This document shows, piece after piece, positions 6,686 through 9,308 of a DNA stretch of 9,308 nucleotides (positions within the stretch are counted from its first letter, which is position 1; each line of letters starts with the position of its first letter). The notes under the pieces were generated by a model that had not been told where the DNA came from, did not search any database, and saw only the letters and a program-made list of their open reading frames with translations. This DNA comes from Gammaproteobacteria bacterium (GTDB taxonomy: Bacteria; Pseudomonadota; Gammaproteobacteria; Steroidobacterales; GCA-2729495): contig JAKLLP010000061.1 of NCBI GenBank assembly GCA_023150055.1, forward strand, positions 1 to 9,308, read 5' to 3'. A program made the position numbers and the translations under genes.

Positions 6686-7528
6686 CTAGCCGGCACGAAC
6701 GACGGGCGCCGTCTGCGAAGCCGGCGGCTCGCCGGCGGCAGCGCGAGCATCCTGTTCCGCCTGCGCAGTGAACTCGGCGCCAATCTGCGCTGCAGTTTCC
6801 CGCAGGCGCGGGATGAAGCGCTGGATGCCTTGCGCTTCTGGGACCGCCGTGCTGGAGAATCGAATGGTCAGCGCAGCCAGCAAGCGTTGGCCGGCGACGA
6901 CCGGCACCGAGAGGCTGATTTCATCGGAGATGCGCCGGGAGCGACGGCTGGCTGAGAAGCCGCGTCGGCGGATTTCCGCCAGGACCTCTCCCAGTCGCTT
7001 GCGGTTCTGGGCCGGATGGTCTTCTTCCTTGCGCGACTTGGACAGGATATCGATGATCGCTTCGCGCTGCTCTTCCGGGCAAAACGCAAGGTAGGCGAGC
7101 CCGGAGGCAGACGAGAGGATCGGCACCCGGAAGCCGGGTCCGCGTTTTTCGATCGCGAGCGGGCTGCGATGATCGGTGGTCTGGCGAACCAGCATGGTCG
7201 AACCGGACAAGGTTGCTACGGCGATCGGCCATACGAGCTCATTGCAAAGCTGGTAAATGTAAGGGCGGGCAATTTGTGTTACCCAGGCTTCGTCATCGAA
7301 GCCGTCGCTGAGGCCGCGCACCAGGATCGTGAGCCGGTAGCGCTCATCGCTGGCCGCGCGGTACGCATAACCGGCGATGCAGAGGGTCTCGAGTATTCGA
7401 TAGGTCGTGGTGCGCGGCAGGTCGATAGCAGCGGCCACCTCGGATACGGTCGCGCCGTTGTGGAGGTTCAGCACGTGAAGCACTTCGAGGCCGCGCTGCA
7501 GGGCCCTGATGGGGCGGGTGGATGTCAT
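6686..7528 (-). CDS. IclR-family transcriptional regulator, MhpR-like
   Basis: A 280-residue regulator with the two-part IclR layout: an N-terminal winged helix-turn-helix (about 8-60, with RALQRGLEVLHVLN at 8-21, GATVSEVAAAIDLPRTTTYR at 25-44 and LETLCIAGY at 46-54) and a C-terminal effector-binding domain (about 75-255). The stretches LSDGFDDEAWV (73-83), VRQTTDHRSPL (114-124) and SGLAYLAFCPEEQRE (142-156) resemble MhpR, the E. coli activator of 3-hydroxyphenylpropionate catabolism, and the length is close to that protein's. A low-complexity Ala/Pro tail (about 257-280) follows the domain. There is no obvious Shine-Dalgarno, but the start places the helix-turn-helix normally. It converges on hyuB and diverges from the aldo/keto reductase. 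It may control the reductase/SDR genes, itself, and perhaps hyuAB; a small aromatic or organic acid effector is an inference from the MhpR resemblance. Confidence 0.93.
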   Translation of the reverse strand: MTSTRPIRALQRGLEVLHVLNLHNGATVSEVAAAIDLPRTTTYRILETLCIAGYAYRAASDERYRLTILVRGLSDGFDDEAWVTQIARPYIYQLCNELVWPIAVATLSGSTMLVRQTTDHRSPLAIEKRGPGFRVPILSSASGLAYLAFCPEEQREAIIDILSKSRKEEDHPAQNRKRLGEVLAEIRRRGFSASRRSRRISDEISLSVPVVAGQRLLAALTIRFSSTAVPEAQGIQRFIPRLRETAAQIGAEFTAQAEQDARAAAGEPPASQTAPVVRAG

Positions 7529-7553
7529 TGGGATTTTCTGTATCAGGTTGAGT

Positions 7554-7572
7554 TTGTCCGGCTGGCGGACAA
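7554..7572. promoter_or_regulatory. Candidate operator (perfect inverted repeat) at the iclR-type gene promoter
   Basis: TTGTCCG-gctgg-CGGACAA is a perfect inverted repeat with 7-bp arms, 19 bp overall, whose near edge is 25 bp upstream of the regulator's ATG. It touches the last base of the predicted minus-strand -10 box and covers the predicted start of transcription, the classic place for autorepression. IclR-family proteins commonly bind imperfect palindromes of this general size. That the regulator beside it is the binder is inference. Confidence 0.55.
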
Positions 7573-7600
7573 TGGTAGTCAGGTCGCAGTCTCATGCCAA
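7572..7600 (-). promoter_or_regulatory. Predicted sigma70-type promoter of the IclR regulator
   Basis: On the minus strand TTGGCA (7600-7595, five of six to the -35 consensus) is followed after exactly 17 bp by TACCAT (7577-7572, four of six to the -10 consensus). Transcription would start near 7565, giving a leader of about 36 nt to the ATG at 7528. The inverted repeat at 7554-7572 lies across the predicted start site. Confidence 0.5.
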
Positions 7601-7758
7601 GTCGATTGCCGGCGGCAAGCGTGGATAGGCCTGATAATCACCAAACGCCGGCTGTCGCTGGCGAGACCTGCTCAGGGCCGGGCGATCCTGCCGAGGTCTG
7701 TCACCATCAGCTGCGGGCAGCGTGCGAAGTGTCAATCCAGCCGGAGTCCCACTCACCG

Positions 7759-7768
7759 CCGATATCGG
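7759..7768. repeat. Short perfect palindrome upstream of the aldo/keto reductase
   Basis: CCGATATCGG is a perfect 10-bp palindrome whose near edge is 58 bp upstream of the reductase ATG. It could be a regulator half-site cluster, but it has no second copy in the gap and may be chance. Confidence 0.25.
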
Positions 7769-7826
7769 GACAGGGCGTCATCGTCGAACCCCGATCCTGA
7801 GGGGCATTCAACAAGATCGAGATAAC

Positions 7827-8897
7827 ATGTCTATCCAATTGAAATACAAATCATTAGGAGCGAGTGGTCTGCAGGTCTCCGAGATCTGCCTCGGCACCAT
7901 GACCTTCGGGGAAGAGATGGGAATCGGCGCCGCGGAAACAGAATGCCGGGCAATCTTCGATGCCTTCCTGCAGGCCGGCGGCAACTTCCTGGACACGGCC
8001 GACATCTACAACAAGGGCACCAGCGAGCGGATGCTCGGCCGATTCAGCGCCAGCTGCCGCGATTATCTTGTGATCGCGAGCAAGTACAGCTTCTCCACCC
8101 GCACAGACGACCCGAACGCCGGCGGAAACCACCGCAAGAAGATGGTGCAGTCTCTCGAGGCGAGCCTGCGGCGGCTCGATACCGATTACCTCGACCTGTA
8201 TTGGGTTCACGGTTGGGACCAGCAGACGCCTCTCGACGAACTCATGCGGGCATTGGACGACCAGGTTCGTGCCGGAAAGATACTGCACCTTGGCATTTCC
8301 AACGCTCCGGCCTGGGTCGTGGCGGCCGCGAATGTCCTGGCACGCGAGCGCGGCTGGACACCCTTTACCGCCATGCAGCTGCACTACAACCTCGTCGAGC
8401 GCAGCATCGAACGGGAGTTTTTCGATCTCGCCCGGGCTCAGCACATGGCCATTACGCCGTGGAGCCCGCTTGCCGGCGGGCTGCTCACCGGAAAATTCGA
8501 TCGCGGCACATCTGACGCGCAACGACAGGGGGCGAGGCTGACTATCGGGGCGATGAAGGCCCGAGCCAGCGACGAGAGGAACCTCGCGATTGCGGAGGCC
8601 TTGTCGGGCCTGGCGAGCGAACTCGGCTCGAGGCCGGCACCCCTGGCACTGGCATGGATGTGCCAGCGTTCGGACGCGACCATCGTGCCCATTATCGGGG
8701 CGCGCAGCAGTGCGCAGCTCAGGGAGAATCTGGACAGCACCGCGTTGCGACTGACCGCGGAGCAACTGCAGAGCCTGGACGCTCTGGCGGCACCATCGCC
8801 GGAGTATCCGCAGTCACTGGTGACGGGGGAGTTCTTCCAGCGGCTGATGCACGGCGAGGTCGGGCCGCGAAAACAGAAGCAGCCTTTTCGGGGCTGA
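7827..8897 (+). CDS. Aldo/keto reductase
   Basis: A 356-residue (beta/alpha)8-barrel NAD(P)H-dependent oxidoreductase that reduces aldehydes and ketones to alcohols. The N-terminus MSIQLKYKSLGASGLQVSEI and then CLGTMTFGEE (21-30) is the typical start of bacterial AKR proteins of the Tas/YajO kind, so the internal ATG at 7827 is preferred over an in-frame ATG at 7722. The catalytic tetrad is complete: Asp56 and Tyr61 (FLDTADIYNKG), Lys86 (VIASKYSF) and His128 (LDLYWVHGW). LGISN (155-159), TPWSPLAGGLLTGK (210-223) and the cofactor-phosphate region IIGARSSAQLRENL (289-302) are all present. An SDR gene follows 28 nt after the stop, suggesting one transcript, and the MhpR-like regulator is divergent. 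The upstream Shine-Dalgarno is weak. The physiological substrate cannot be inferred; a carbonyl intermediate or detoxification role are both possible. Confidence 0.94.
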   Translation: MSIQLKYKSLGASGLQVSEICLGTMTFGEEMGIGAAETECRAIFDAFLQAGGNFLDTADIYNKGTSERMLGRFSASCRDYLVIASKYSFSTRTDDPNAGGNHRKKMVQSLEASLRRLDTDYLDLYWVHGWDQQTPLDELMRALDDQVRAGKILHLGISNAPAWVVAAANVLARERGWTPFTAMQLHYNLVERSIEREFFDLARAQHMAITPWSPLAGGLLTGKFDRGTSDAQRQGARLTIGAMKARASDERNLAIAEALSGLASELGSRPAPLALAWMCQRSDATIVPIIGARSSAQLRENLDSTALRLTAEQLQSLDALAAPSPEYPQSLVTGEFFQRLMHGEVGPRKQKQPFRG

Positions 8898-8925
8898 TCG
8901 CACCGGGATCGGTCGAGCGCTGCAG

Positions 8926-9308
8926 ATGATGACCGCCCTTGTTACCGGTGCCACTCAGGGTATTGGTCTCGAGCATGCCCGGCAGTTCCTCGATCGTGGC
9001 TGGCGGGTTCTGGCCACCTGCCGGAAGGATTCTCCCAGGCAGGATCTCGAGATACTCGCCGCGCGTTTCAGGTCCGCGCTCCGTATCCGGGAAATGGACG
9101 TCACGTCGGGCTCCGACGTCGCGGCGAGTGCGGCCGCGTGGAGTGGCGAGGCAATCGACGTGTTACTCAATAACGCCGGCACCTTCGGGCCGAGCGGCGC
9201 GCCCGAGGGAATGGCTTATCAGGGGCTCGACCATATGGACTACGCGATCTGGCGCCAGATCCTGGAGGTGAATCTGCTCGGCGCCTTCAGGGTGGCTGTC
9301 GCGTTCAG
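8926..9308 (+). CDS. Short-chain dehydrogenase/reductase, N-terminal part (C-factor-like)
   Basis: The frame opens at tandem ATG codons (8926 and 8929) and continues without a stop to the window end, giving 127 residues of roughly 230-250 expected. The Rossmann-fold dinucleotide motif TGATQGIG (7-14), a basic residue after the second strand (Arg33 in ATCRKD, which favours NADPH), MDVT (57-60) holding the adenine-contacting Asp, NNAG (82-85) and the Asn of LEVNLLGAF (113-121) are all in place. The overall look (GLEHARQFLDRGWRVLATCR, 14-33) resembles the CsgA/C-factor group of SDRs. The catalytic Ser-Tyr-Lys lies beyond the window, so activity cannot be judged. It follows the aldo/keto reductase by 28 nt and was probably transcribed with it. 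Either ATG could be used; no strong Shine-Dalgarno discriminates between them. Confidence 0.9.
   Translation, partial: MMTALVTGATQGIGLEHARQFLDRGWRVLATCRKDSPRQDLEILAARFRSALRIREMDVTSGSDVAASAAAWSGEAIDVLLNNAGTFGPSGAPEGMAYQGLDHMDYAIWRQILEVNLLGAFRVAVAF

Larger units (their letters stand above)
7529..7826. other. Divergent control region between the IclR regulator and the aldo/keto reductase
   Basis: This 298-bp gap has no supportable gene. Its regulator-proximal part holds the promoter and inverted repeat listed separately, and its reductase-proximal part holds the palindrome at 7759-7768. A possible plus-strand -10 (GATAAT, 7633-7638) lacks a well-spaced -35, so no reductase promoter can be placed firmly. 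An in-frame extension of the reductase back to an ATG at 7722 is open but is not family-like. Confidence 0.5.

Noticed and set aside
6720..6736. Hairpin GCCGGCG-gct-CGCCGGC near the hyuB/iclR convergence as a terminator
   Set aside because: It lies inside the regulator's coding end and has no T-run on either strand; the 42-nt gap itself has no hairpin.
7016..7825. A 269-codon plus-strand open frame across the IclR gene and the divergent gap
   Set aside because: Mostly antisense to a well-supported regulator, no family motif, and it would run through the promoter and operator signals.
7722..7826. Upstream extension of the aldo/keto reductase to an ATG at 7722
   Set aside because: The added 35 residues have no family similarity, and the ATG at 7827 gives the standard AKR N-terminus.
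7854..8765. A 303-codon minus-strand open frame opposite the aldo/keto reductase
   Set aside because: Shadow of a gene with complete catalytic tetrad; no domain recognisable in the antisense protein.

Overview
The window is GC-rich, gene-dense bacterial DNA with 28-37 nt gaps between co-directional gene pairs and a typical proteobacterial enzyme content. This suggests a Pseudomonadota chromosome (beta- or gammaproteobacterium-like); the genus cannot be read from the sequence. No rRNA, tRNA, CRISPR array, insertion sequence or phage gene is visible. Every gene looks catabolic or redox-related, so the window reads as part of an accessory carbon-degradation locus.

Layout. (1) A minus-strand block at the left edge: the start of a probable VOC/glyoxalase-fold gene (1-85, GTG start, cut by the window edge), preceded in transcription order by a complete class III (CaiB/BaiF) CoA-transferase (123-1334). 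(2) A 216-bp divergent control region (1335-1550). It holds two direct copies of a FadR/GntR-type operator motif and a separate inverted repeat. (3) A plus-strand block: HMG-CoA lyase-family enzyme (1551-2489), a 150-bp gap, then a hydantoinase/oxoprolinase pair hyuA (2640-4694) and hyuB (4724-6643). (4) A convergent minus-strand IclR-family regulator of MhpR-like type (6686-7528). (5) A 298-bp divergent region with a good sigma70-type promoter for the regulator and a perfect 7-bp-arm inverted repeat at its predicted transcription start. (6) A plus-strand aldo/keto reductase (7827-8897) and the first 127 codons of a short-chain dehydrogenase (8926 to the window end).

How the genes may work together (inference). 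HyuA/HyuB relatives carry out ATP-dependent hydrolysis of cyclic amides or ATP-dependent carboxylation of ketones. A CoA-transferase would convert a free acid into its CoA thioester, and an HMG-CoA-lyase-type enzyme would cleave a 3-hydroxy-3-alkyl acyl-CoA by retro-aldol chemistry. The aldo/keto reductase and SDR would handle carbonyl/alcohol interconversions. A coherent reading is a pathway that opens or carboxylates a substrate with HyuAB, activates the acid to a CoA ester, and splits it into acetyl-CoA (or another acyl-CoA) plus a keto compound. The substrate is not identifiable here, and the grouping rests on adjacency alone.

The most checkable new observations are the two candidate operators, the lyase active-site loop that departs from the animal HMG-CoA lyase sequence while every core catalytic residue is kept, and the HyuAB + CoA-transferase + lyase arrangement itself.
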